A DNA stretch of 64,000 bases, taken from Leptobrachium leishanense (taxonomy: Eukaryota; Chordata; Amphibia; Anura; Megophryidae). The position numbers and the translations under genes were made by a program. Where the stretch lies: positions 272,719,662 to 272,783,661 of the forward strand of contig CM019064.1 of NCBI GenBank assembly GCA_009667805.1. Direction: 5' to 3'. Positions within the stretch are counted from its first letter, which is position 1. Every line of letters begins with the position of its first letter. This document shows, piece after piece, positions 32,427-42,153 of the stretch. The notes below the pieces were generated by a model. That model had not been told where the DNA came from. It made no database searches and worked only from the letters and a program-made list of their open reading frames with translations.

Positions 32427-33608
32427 CCCTTTCGCTTCTGAGCCATTTCACGCCTCTGTGCTGAGCTCATTTTTTACCGGTTTTGCTCATCATGTTTAAA
32501 CGTGTTTTGAAGGCTTATTTTAGTATATGACCCAGACATATTATATATCGTTCTTTCCGGCAGACTCGGCAGATTCATAATATATCATTATTATATGTAT
32601 ACGTCATGTTCTGTCTGTATATTATAACAAAAAATGCAATAAAATTAGAATTTTCAATAATTTACAATGTGTAAAGTGTTTTTTCACATTTTAACGTTCG
32701 AGCATTTGCGGTTTTATTTTCTATGGGGTGCGCTTGTTAAAAAAATTAGAAATGGTGACTCGTTACATTTTTTTTGGGGAAAATTTTGCTATATTTAACA
32801 AACGCACCGCATACAAAAATCGTTAGTGCAGCATCATTGTTCACATTATAATTGAAATGGGAACAATATTGCTGCATTAACAAATCAAACAAAAAAAAAC
32901 GTTCATTTTTTAAAATATTTTTATTTTTTGTTTCTTTCATTTTTACATGGTCATGTTTGGTATCTTTGGAAAGGCCATGCTCTGGCCGATCCAGCAATAC
33001 CAAACATTAACCCCTAGCTGCCACAGATCAGGAGATAGGGGGTTCATTGGAACCCCCTATCTCCACCATTGGTGGCAGTTAGGGGTTAACTCCAGGACTG
33101 ACGTCATCGTGCTATGCACGATGACGCCAGTCATCAGGGGGAGTTCCCGGAAGCATGGCCGACATCCAAGATGTCGGCCAGCTCCGGGAGAGGATCGCGA
33201 TTCGGCGTTTTCGGCGCGGAATCGTGATCCGGCACCCAAGGGGTTAAAGGCAGGCACGGTTTGGAAGGGCAGGCTTTGCCCTTTCAAACCGTGCCTGCCT
33301 TCAGCCTCTGGTCCCCCGTGATCAGGAGGGAGAGAGGTCCTCCCCCTCCCTTTCAGGCGCCTCCTCCGCACACGCGGGGGGGCGCCTGAAATAGATGTCA
33401 TCGCGCCGCCGCAATGACATCTATCTTCCCCCCGACATCCTGGAGTGCCGGGTTGACATGCTAGATGTCAACCTGCACGGGGGGGGGCAACAATCAGCCG
33501 GAATCCCAGCTGATTGCTGCCTCCTGTGCTAGGACGCGCTCAGCGCGTCCGTAGCACAGGAGAACCACTTGGCTGGACGCGCTGAGCGCGTTCTTAGCAG
33601 CCAAGTGG
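32427..33608. mobile_element. piggyBac-like, hairpin-rich MITE
   Basis: TTAA at 32423-32426 and 33609-33612. Ends cctttcgcttctgagcc and ggctgctaagaac-type inverted text. The second half is packed with perfect stems: ttgtgcatagcacg-like/cgtgctatgcacg, aggcaggcacggtttg/caaaccgtgcctgcct, gacatctatt/agatgtcat and acgcgctcagcgcgt. No transposase. Confidence 0.65.
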
Positions 33609-33612
33609 TTAA

Positions 33613-34168
33613 ATGCCTGGGTGCGGCAGAGATGGACATGTTATAGCCCACTCCTCAGTCCCCACCTATGAGAGGTGGGTATAGGCTAATAATAAAATTG
33701 CAGGGGTGTTATATTATTCCCCTGCACTGTCCACTAGCCACAAGAATCGTGTGGAGAGCAATTGGAATCCTTGGGGGCAGACATATGTTGTCCAGCCTAG
33801 CCACCACCAGCGGCCGGTGGTTGGGGGGCTGTTCACAGAACTATGGGCATCGGGCATCCGATGTTCCCAGGATTTACAGCAACTGTTTTTGGCTTTCCCA
33901 TACTGGGAATTGACTTGCTGTTTATGGCTTGAGGGGTACAGATGGAATTTTTTGGGGTGTGCAATTCATTGAACATGTTCGACATCTATCAACATACTTA
34001 TTGCAGCAGGAAATTTTGTAAATTGATGCAGCTGTCAGACATTAGATGCAAGGAGACACAGGAAACCTGGAGAATCAGGGACATTTGTTGTTGCAGATTG
34101 TGGAGAGTGTCCCATAACTATCAATGTGTACAAAACATGGAGTATGTTTATCATTTACATATGTTTAC
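33613..34168. other. No gene seen; egfl6 intron
   Basis: No repeat recognised. A small ggccggtgg region near 33810; nothing firm. Confidence 0.4.
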
Positions 34169-34284
34169 CTTCACATTGTCCTTTATTGTTTCTTTTCCAC
34201 CCGTGGCAGCACTCCGTCTTGGTGCCATATCGACATAACCCAGGCATGTTTGGAGATGGTATGAGCTGCCTGTGACTTCTGGAC
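34169..34284 (-). CDS. egfl6: egfl6 N-terminal Cys-rich exon (about exon 2)
   Basis: A 116-bp minus-strand exon. The acceptor is ttgcag at 34285-34286 and the donor is aag|gtaaac at 34168. It enters one base before a codon boundary and leaves in phase 1, matching the exon at 29648-29740. The product reads SRSHRQLIPSPNMPG then LCRYGTKTECCHGWKRNN and ends KGQCE. The pattern G.C.YGT..CC.GW.RN..G.CE is the segment between the signal peptide and the first EGF module of EGFL6. It is intact. The upstream exon with the signal peptide should lie at higher coordinates and was not recognised. The intron to the next exon is 4428 bp. Confidence 0.85.
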
Positions 34285-34362
34285 CTGCAATACAAACATA
34301 ATGACTGCTATACTAAGATAAACCCTTATAGCACAGAAATGTTTGAAATGTATAAAGCTAGA

Positions 34363-34520
34363 TGTAACGTGGGGTGTCCTGTGCCCACGTTCAGAATGCT
34401 CCCCTCGCCACCAGTATCCTGACAGACTACTGGTTCTGGCCCAAACCCACTGAATACAGGAGATCCTCGCAGGGTGAAAATCAAACTGGGACTGACTTTA
34501 TTTACATTTTACAATTGGTA
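34363..34520 (-). repeat. Possible LTR 3' end (R-U5-like)
   Basis: On the minus strand a tttatt-complement AATAAA near 34495 is followed by about 130 bp ending ccccacgttaca. This resembles the polyadenylation-to-end part of an LTR. No partner end or target duplication was found. Confidence 0.2.
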
Positions 34521-34989
34521 AAAACACACACAGCGGGAAGGTATAAGACAATGGAAACATGCCCAGTGTTGAAACAAAGGATCAAAGAGTTGCAGAGGGA
34601 TTTGGTTAAAGCTATTTACTGGGTGGGGAGGGGGGGGGGGTTGATGGATGCATGTGAAAACAAAGGAATTCATTACTCACAAACACACATAAGAAAAACA
34701 GCACAGTATAAACCACAGGAGACTCCACGATAAATATATAAGGGAATATTAATATAACACAGACAGCAGGTAATAGGTTGCAGAAAACATAAACACCCTG
34801 CATCTACAATTGTAGATACAGGGTGACCTTGACAAAGGAAAGGGCAGGGACACAATATGAAACTTCAGGCTCACACCTCTCAAATACATTTCTAGGCCAA
34901 TGTACCCCAAGTCCAAAGTGACGAACGTCAAACTAGACTTTAGGTTTAGAATGTCCATTAACACAACCGTAAACTAGATGGTTATAACA

Positions 34990-37110
34990 TTGTTTTTTCA
35001 GCCCAAAATGTAGTTCTCAAATCAGGTTCAGACTACATATCAGTTAAACATCTTATAATGTTGTCGTTTCAAATAAATTTAACATTTCTACTGTTTTACT
35101 TACTAATTTTATATTTTACAGTGCTGCAGGAAATGTTAGAAATGAGAATAATAAAATATCAATGCATGAAACCAAACTACTGGAATGATTAGTAAACTTT
35201 ATATCTCAATCAGGTGCTGGAGCAAAGGGCAAACTCACACGTGCAAATGTTTATTATCTGTTTTTTGTTTTAGCCCTGCAATGCTTTTAAATTGGATCGG
35301 ATTATACTAAGATTATTTGTTTATGTCTCAGACAAAGTTTATTTCTAAACAAAATACTCAGATTAGTTTCACAACAAAGTTCTTGTGTTATGATTAAATT
35401 CTATGTGCCAAACGATTAATTTTTCACAGATGCTCTTTACAATGATTTTGGTTTGTGGATAATTAATTACACTATCCATGATGCTCTCCATCTACACTCT
35501 TCATAGATGGATTGAGGGTTTGATGCTGCGACACTCAGGAATCACTGTAGATTATACAGGTAATAGCATTTAAACATTTCACCAAATTTTAACCCTTCAA
35601 ATAGATCCTGTGGGTGGAACACCTGTGACAGGGAGGGGTGCTTACCCAGGGGTGTCAGCCCTTTTCATACAGAATACATGGGAAGGGTAACACTCAACCT
35701 TTACTAAGCACTCAGTGTGGGTGCTTCTCAAGACAATGTAATACAACATTTAATTAATTAATTAATTCAGGCTTTGATTTTTAAGCATTTATTACTTTTT
35801 CCCCAATCAACAACACCAACTATGCTTCCTTTACAGACATTTAAAACAAAATAAATGCTGTATATATACATATGACTGCACACATTCTGCTGTTTGATAC
35901 AGTGAAACGCCCTGAGTTAATTTTCGTGCAACATCTTTTTGTATTTTTTAGTGACTTGAGTCTTTTTTGGCACTTATGCTGCTATGAGTTGTTCCCAGTC
36001 TGCTGAGTGCTCGCAGATGTGGGAACCTGGATGCTGACCCTGAGAAGAGTTTATACAATTTTAATCATTTGGTGTTACAAGTGGGTATATACATATATAT
36101 GATACTAGCACTTTAGAATGGATTTGTATTAGCCTATAATTCTTTCTCTCTGTCCTATATCCACAGACTCTTGAAGGCCTGATTCACTCTATTTCTCTAC
36201 GCAGATACTGTATATTGCGCTTATTAAATTTACAGGCTAGGAAGGTAGTCTTCTCAGGATCAATTACCGTCTCTCTGGATTTACTTTCTTGCACCCTGGA
36301 CTCTGTATATGTATATATGTAATTTTCTAAATAATAATATGTTTTGTGTTTTGTTACCTATGTACCATTCTTTGCTTGGATGAACCCCAGTATCATCTTG
36401 GCTGTGGTTTATCCTAGACATTTTTAAGTATTATTGTAAAACTTTACAGACCTTTACCTTATCTTACTCCTGCAGTCTCCTGATGATATATAACAGTATT
36501 TCGTTTAGTCAGGGCATACTTTTCAAATTCGATTTGGAAACTTTAACTTTCCCGTCGCAGGACATACTATGCCGTCCCTGCGGCAGGTGGGCTTTGAAGC
36601 TGTGGGACATACTAGTATGCCCCGTTGACTTCTATGAGCCACCTCGGCACTGCCCAGCCCCTGGCGCACGCCGCACACCGTTGGCTGCTGTGGGACAGCC
36701 TGAACTCAGTACTAGTGCACCCTGCTGGCGTTAACCCTTTCCTGCCAGGCACCACCCACCTGACATTAAGGGGTTAAACACTATGTTCAATGGGGAAACA
36801 GATATTTATTGAGTGCACATTTATTTTTAAATTTTTATCAGATTTCTTTTGTTTCTAAATGTGACTCAGCAGAACATCCAGTTTCTCAAACAATAATGCA
36901 GGGAAAGCAAGTGATCCCAAGGTCTTTCTTACATTTTCTCTCTGCGCATTTTATATTTTTGATCTCTGTCTAACATTTTACCTTAAGACCTTTAAAGGTC
37001 CTTGTAAACTAATATAAATTGGATAAAATGACTGCAGTACAGTTGCCTTCTGGGGCAAAAGCCCTAGCCTGAGATGTTCAGAGACTTCAGAGACTTATAG
37101 AACACATGAT
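34990..37110. other. No gene seen
   Basis: Mostly AT-rich. A (ttaa)n microsatellite at 35751-35770. A TTAACCCTTTCCTGCC / ACATTAAGGGGTTAA pair at 36732-36776 looks like the two ends of a piggyBac-like element with almost no interior. No exon 1 of egfl6 was recognised. Confidence 0.4.
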
Positions 37111-37114
37111 TTGG

Positions 37115-37328
37115 CAACAAATTTATTTATTTATTTATTTGCAAAGTATTTTACCAGGAAGGATACATTGAGATTTCTCTTGTTTTCAAGTATGTCCTGG
37201 GTTCGAGAACATTGAATTGTTACAGAAATAAAGTAATAAATGCAAGATATTAAACGCAAAACACAAATATACAAATTAACACAGAAAATAAATATGTAAG
37301 TAATATAGTCACTATGTTGCATGTTTAG
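37115..37328 (-). repeat. LINE 3' end fragment
   Basis: (ttta)n then gcaaagtattttaccaggaag and gtatgtcctgggttcgagaa, matching 24175-24375 of the longer LINE copy, in the same (minus) orientation. Only the 3' UTR and tail are present. Confidence 0.75.
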
Positions 37329-37349
37329 GCGCGGTCAGAATGCACCTGT

Positions 37350-37419
37350 AGAGTAAACCTAGCTGATCAAAATACAATCCCCTCTAGGGGATTGTATTTT
37401 GATCAGCTAGATTTACTCT
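37350..37419. repeat. 33-bp-arm hairpin, one mismatch, 4-nt loop
   Basis: The left arm (37350-37382: agagtaaacctagctg, then atcaaaatacaatcccc) and the right arm (37387-37419) are complementary at 32 of 33 positions with tcta between. It directly follows the truncated LINE tail. Confidence 0.85.
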
Positions 37420-38619
37420 AGTCTATGCAGGGGTCCTAAAAAATAAGTATGGAAACTCTCCAAGATTTATTCACTCATTTAACCATTCTTATCTCATAAA
37501 TTGCACATCATCCATACTCAAATTTGATTGTGGAATAACTATATATATATATATATATATATTGGATATTAGGGAAAATGCATGATAAATAATGTATTTT
37601 TTGTGCCTTAACACGAAAACATATGATTGAACACTTAAATGAAATTTTTGTAGTGTAGGAGCAATGGGAACTCAGCACCCCCTGCAGAAGAGGAACCAAG
37701 TTCTCATGTGTTTCTGCTCAACTTCACCCCTGATCTGATGGCTCCCATCGTCCTGTCTAACAATATGGCAGCAGATCTCTAGTTACAAACCTATGGATAG
37801 CTTGCTTCTTCATTTCTTCATATCTTCAGAAGGTTGCTTAATACTGAAGTAGATTGCACTCAATGTAAAGAAAAGATGGATGTAGTGCTTGGAGAGAGGA
37901 ATTTGGAGTAGCTAATTGAATTTATGAAAACACTTACAAGGGGGACTCCTGGTCAGGATACGGTATTTTAGCAATAGAGTAAGTTACAGAATATAAAAGG
38001 TCTGCTTACGGGAAACAAGTGCACTGCTCGCCCATTGAAGATGATTACTCAGGAAATAGCTGAAGTGTGTGAAAGGGTTTTGTTACATGTCTTATTTTCA
38101 ATTACTTCCCCGTATTAATTTGCGGATGCCTTTAAATCAGCAGGTCGCCGGTTGAACAAATAAACTTCCTGATTATTATATTTTCCTCTAGACAGCTGAA
38201 TTTCCACTACTTTCTATCATGTTAATGTACAAAGATCAAGTAAACGCTAACGTTGAGGGAATTATCCCTTGTGAGAAGAAAGTCAATGCATAGTTTAGCA
38301 ATTTCTCTTAGATATGTAACGAGCAGTAAATTAGAAAAAGCATCTAATAAGTGGTAGTTTATTTTGCTTATTGTAACAAGAGGCCAGGCGTTGAGCGATC
38401 ATATAAGCTGAGTTAATGATGGATCATAAAGGGAGACCTTCATTTGCACAAGTGATGACCATAAGTGTTCACATTTAGCCCTTTGTGCAATAACCTCATG
38501 AGTGCCACTTTTTATGCTTTCTATGCTTTTTATGCTTTTATGATTTCACTGGGTCAGTTGACATCAGTCATTAGTATGGAGCATTGACTACCTAATATAC
38601 AATACAATCTTTTATTCAT
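37420..38619. other. No gene seen
   Basis: (at)n at 37540-37560; otherwise no repeat or exon recognised. Confidence 0.4.
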
Positions 38620-38818
38620 ATTTATTTTAGAAAGTATTTGCAAAGGATTTTACCAGGAAGGATACATTGAGATTTCTCTCGTGTTCTAGTATGTCCTGGG
38701 TGGTGAGTATGTACCGTTAGGTGTCTTGCCCAAGGACACTTACTGGAGAGGTGCTCTGGAAAGGAATCGAACCTGTGTCTCCATGGTTATAGAGCAGTGA
38801 TGTTACCTCTACTCCATC
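38620..38818 (-). repeat. SINE with tRNA-like head and LINE-type tail
   Basis: On the minus strand: gtagaggtaacatcactgc, caggttcgattcctttcc (B-box-like), gtaagtgtccttgggcaag. It then joins cctgggtggtgagta and passes into gacatactagaacacgagag and tccttcctggtaaaatcctt. The last ~80 bp are the same tail as the LINE at 24155-25139. Confidence 0.75.
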
Positions 38819-39003
38819 CAAATATGTAACAAACCACCCACATTAATTATGAAAAAATATGCACGAATTGTAATTATACATTGATATGTTGTACAATCAT
38901 AAACACATAGCAGGATCTGTAGAATTCTATCCATTCTTCAATTGATGGTTTGTCCAGTGGAAAAAAAATCACTACATTGATCCTCCATTTTCACCATCTA
39001 CTT

Positions 39004-39186
39004 CATTGGGTCCCAAATGCGATCTTCAAGTACCCACAACAGGTCAAGTTTGCCAGATATGTGAAGCACAGCACAGGTGATATGATTTGCTGCTCAGCGA
39101 TTGCAGGATTCAGCCTGCATTTCCCAAGGGAATCTTTAAAAGCTGGCCTGTTAGGGGTACTTGAGGACCGTGGTTGGGAACCACTG
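39004..39186. mobile_element. hAT (Charlie-like) MITE with perfect 8-bp TSD
   Basis: Ends cattgggtcccaaat and ggttgggaaccactg. Atctactt occurs at 38996-39003 and 39187-39194. 183 bp, same length as 19259-19441, sharing gccagatat.tgaagcacagc. Confidence 0.85.
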
Positions 39187-39323
39187 ATCTACTTCATTAG
39201 GGAATTTATGTTGCACAAATATATATAGTATATGCATGCAGGCCTTCATTTTGTAAATCATTACACTTAATTTTGGTTTTTTATAGCTTCCATTTCGCCA
39301 CTACTGCGCTCACAAGCACAGTA

Positions 39324-39494
39324 TATTATGTCTAGAATGAACACAAGCAGAAATGGTCAGCGCCCAAAGCTTGTACCACCACCGAAAACTCAAATAGCCA
39401 AAAGAGAAAATCTGTGGTTTCCCCCAAACCAGTGCACAAACAAATGACAGAATACGTATCTGGTGCCACCAGATACGTATTATGTCTAGAATGA
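39324..39494. repeat. Retroposed-looking segment with 17-bp flanking repeat
   Basis: Tattatgtctagaatga occurs at 39324-39340 and 39478-39494. It brackets about 137 bp that end in the 31-bp palindrome aatacgtatctggtg-c-caccagatacgtatt (39450-39480). A duplication of this length suits a non-LTR-type insertion. Confidence 0.5.
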
Positions 39495-40765
39495 GCCTTA
39501 CTATTTTCAGGTTTACCTAACTTTTTTGGGAATGGAAATGACTGAGCTCTAGGTCACAGACCATTTGTAATCCACTATGGCTCTTACTATGTTGTCTTGA
39601 TTGTTTAAAATGTTCTTAAGTGGAGCACGTCCACATAGGAATGTTAAACCTCTATGGAATACCACTCTTTGATTTAATTTATAGTCTGTCCTACAGTTGG
39701 CCAAAGACACAATGTTTCTACTGGTTTATAATTCAATATCGTTTTGTTTTAAATGATTATCTCACAAAATGTAAAATCCCCACAGGATGTATTGTTAAAA
39801 AAAATAATGAACCTGTCAACTGTACAATCTAAAACATAATTCCATTCTGGGAACCATGCGCTGTTTATATTAATATTTCTGTGTGGTCTGTGCTTTACTC
39901 TTCTAGTCTTTGAACTCGTGTAGTATGAGTATGTGTGTTCTACAAAGCCTTTCATAATCCTTGCACTGTGCTGATTTGGATCGTAACAGAAATAGATTTA
40001 TTTTCCTAAACAGCTTTACATTAAGACGCAGATTATATGATATGTTATTGCCATGTAGAATTTAGCCTCAGCATCACCAACTGTTTGTTTATACATTGTT
40101 CATGTCACATGTTTGTGTATATTTTAAGTCTCATTTTTCTTTTGTTAATGTAGAAATGATAGAGGTGCAATGCTGAGATGCTGCATTTGTTGAATTTGAT
40201 CCCATTTTTCCATTAAGTAAAAATATTATGTAATATATTGTAAACAAATGTAAGCAAAAAGTAAAATGGATACTTGTATTGGATGCCTAATGTATTTTGG
40301 AGAACCGTCAGGCCATTTAGCTTCCACAGTGAGGTTTCCCCTGTCTGATAAGTCATGCTGCACTTAAGCCCCTCTTTAGAAATATTTTTTACAATATGTA
40401 GAAATGTAGCAAGCAGTAGGAATCCCTTTAAAGTGTACCTGTAATGCTCGGCACAAGTTGGGCTCATGTGACTGGGAAAGTCACGATATATAGTTTTTTT
40501 TCTGCATACTAGTGTTTTGTTTGGATTCTTTGCTAACACATATATACAGGAAAATTTGGAGTCATTCCGTTTTCAAACTTTTACTGTCACTCACTTCCAC
40601 TGGAATGCCAATGACATGAGTGAGAGCTGTGAGCTTCAGGACAGTGCACTGTTCCCACTGATGCTTTGTGAATAACCTCTTTAACTGTATCTGACTCCTC
40701 ACTGTGCGATTATTTCTTAGAATACCAGAAAATGCCCTTGGACGCTTATGTCGTCATGCTGCAAG
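39495..40765. other. No gene seen
   Basis: AT-rich; no repeat recognised with confidence. Confidence 0.4.
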
Positions 40766-40769
40766 TCTA

Positions 40770-41100
40770 AATCATAGAAACATAGAAACATAGAAACATA
40801 GAAAAATGTCGGCAGATAAGAACCTTTCGGCCCATCTAGTCTGCCCAATTACATGGATACTTAACCTGGATTTATCTTTTGTTTAGGATAGCCTTATGCC
40901 TATCCCATGCTTGCTTAAATTCAATTACTGTTTTGGCCTCTACCACTTCTACTGGAAGACTGTTCCAAGTATCCACCACCCTCTAATAATGCTTCCTGAT
41001 GTTACTTTTAAACCTTTGCCCCTCTAATCTAAGACTATGTCCTCTTGTTTTGCTATTTTGTTTCCTTTTAAATATACTCCCTTCCTCTACCTTGTGATCA
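40770..41100 (+). repeat. Amphibian-type retroposon repeat (cggcagataagaacc)
   Basis: A (gaaacata)4 run precedes gtcggcagataagaacc, ggcccatctagtctgccc, aggatagccttatgcctatc and tctaccacttctactgg. I remember this text as an abundant repeat in frog genomes. A shorter copy is inserted at 57896-58005 in the DIRS element. Confidence 0.6.
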
Positions 41101-41172
41101 ATCGTATAATATTTGGGCCCCAAATTACACATGCTTGTTTGACTACCTTTATGACAAAATATTATGGATTAA

Positions 41173-41431
41173 GGCTGGCGGCACACGAGCGCACTTCCGC
41201 TTTCGTGCGCCCGCACTTCCCTGCGTCTGTGCCGTTTTGACGGGGAGGGCCAACCATCGGACGTGAAAAAACCCTCCCCATCAAAAAGCTAGACGGACGC
41301 TGACGGGGATACAAAGTGCGATCGTTCATAGAAGGATTGCACTTTGTACGCTGAGTGCACAGAGTGGAAGGAACGTCCACTCTCACGGACGTTCCTTCCT
41401 CTCTCTGAGAAACGCTTGTGTACCGCCAGCC
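41173..41431. mobile_element. Harbinger-like MITE, GGCTGGCGG ends
   Basis: Ends ggctggcggcacacgagcgc and cgcttgtgtaccgccagcc, taa on both sides (41170-41172, 41432-41434). Inner stem ggaacgtccactctc / cacggacgttcc-type text. Related in plan to the GGCTAGGG family. Confidence 0.8.
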
Positions 41432-41513
41432 TAATAGCATAGCATCAGAACAAACGTACATTAAGGTAAAAAAAAAAATTTGTCCGAAATTCACCATTTT
41501 CGTGTTTCGGGAG

Positions 41514-42075
41514 TGTGACGGATCCCGCTACTCGGGGTGAGTAGATCCGCCGTCAGCGCCGAGTACACCTTGAGGTCGGTAGTGTGGTAGCGAGGTGCCA
41601 CTGATGCTTGTAGAATACCCCGAGGTTGCAGCGCTGTAGAGAGGTCCTTGAAGCGTCTCGGTTCCCAAAGCCCTGTTATCCCCAATTACTAGCCGAGGCA
41701 GGAGTAAAGGTTCAAACGAGTGATTTATTTTTCATGGAGAACACAGCTTATTTATGGGGAAAAAAGACATTGTTCTCCCCTGGTCCGTCCTCAGCCCTCC
41801 CGGGGTGATTTCTGCCACTGCCTAGAGCCATGGCCCAATTTCCCTTTGTTCACCTTGGGCCCCCCTGGTGGGTGCAGCCCTTATCCTGAGGCTCGGTGCC
41901 AGCTCGTCTGGTGAACTTTCCGTGGCTCTGAATGAGCGGGGAACAGGGGAACAACAGGGAAAATCATATTGAGGGTATATATAAAATTAAGGGCTACGAA
42001 CTTTTAATAACACAAATAAATAAACACTTGAACTGTTGTACTGCGCTACAGCGTAGTGGCGGCCGTCCCGACACA
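41514..42075 (-). repeat. 3' LTR of the second Gmr1-like element
   Basis: Plus-strand limits tgtgacggatcc ... gtcccgacaca. AATAAA complement near 41728-41733 (tttatt). Confidence 0.88.
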
Positions 42076-42153
42076 TATCTCCCCCAAGTTACCAGTTGGC
42101 AGACCCGGTGAGACCCTCTGCGGGTCCACTTGGGGATGTCCACGGACCCCACT

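Noticed and set aside
40560..40760. Upstream (signal-peptide) exon of egfl6
   Set aside because: Searched by eye for a hydrophobic Met-initiated frame with a donor in matching phase; nothing convincing here or elsewhere above 34284.
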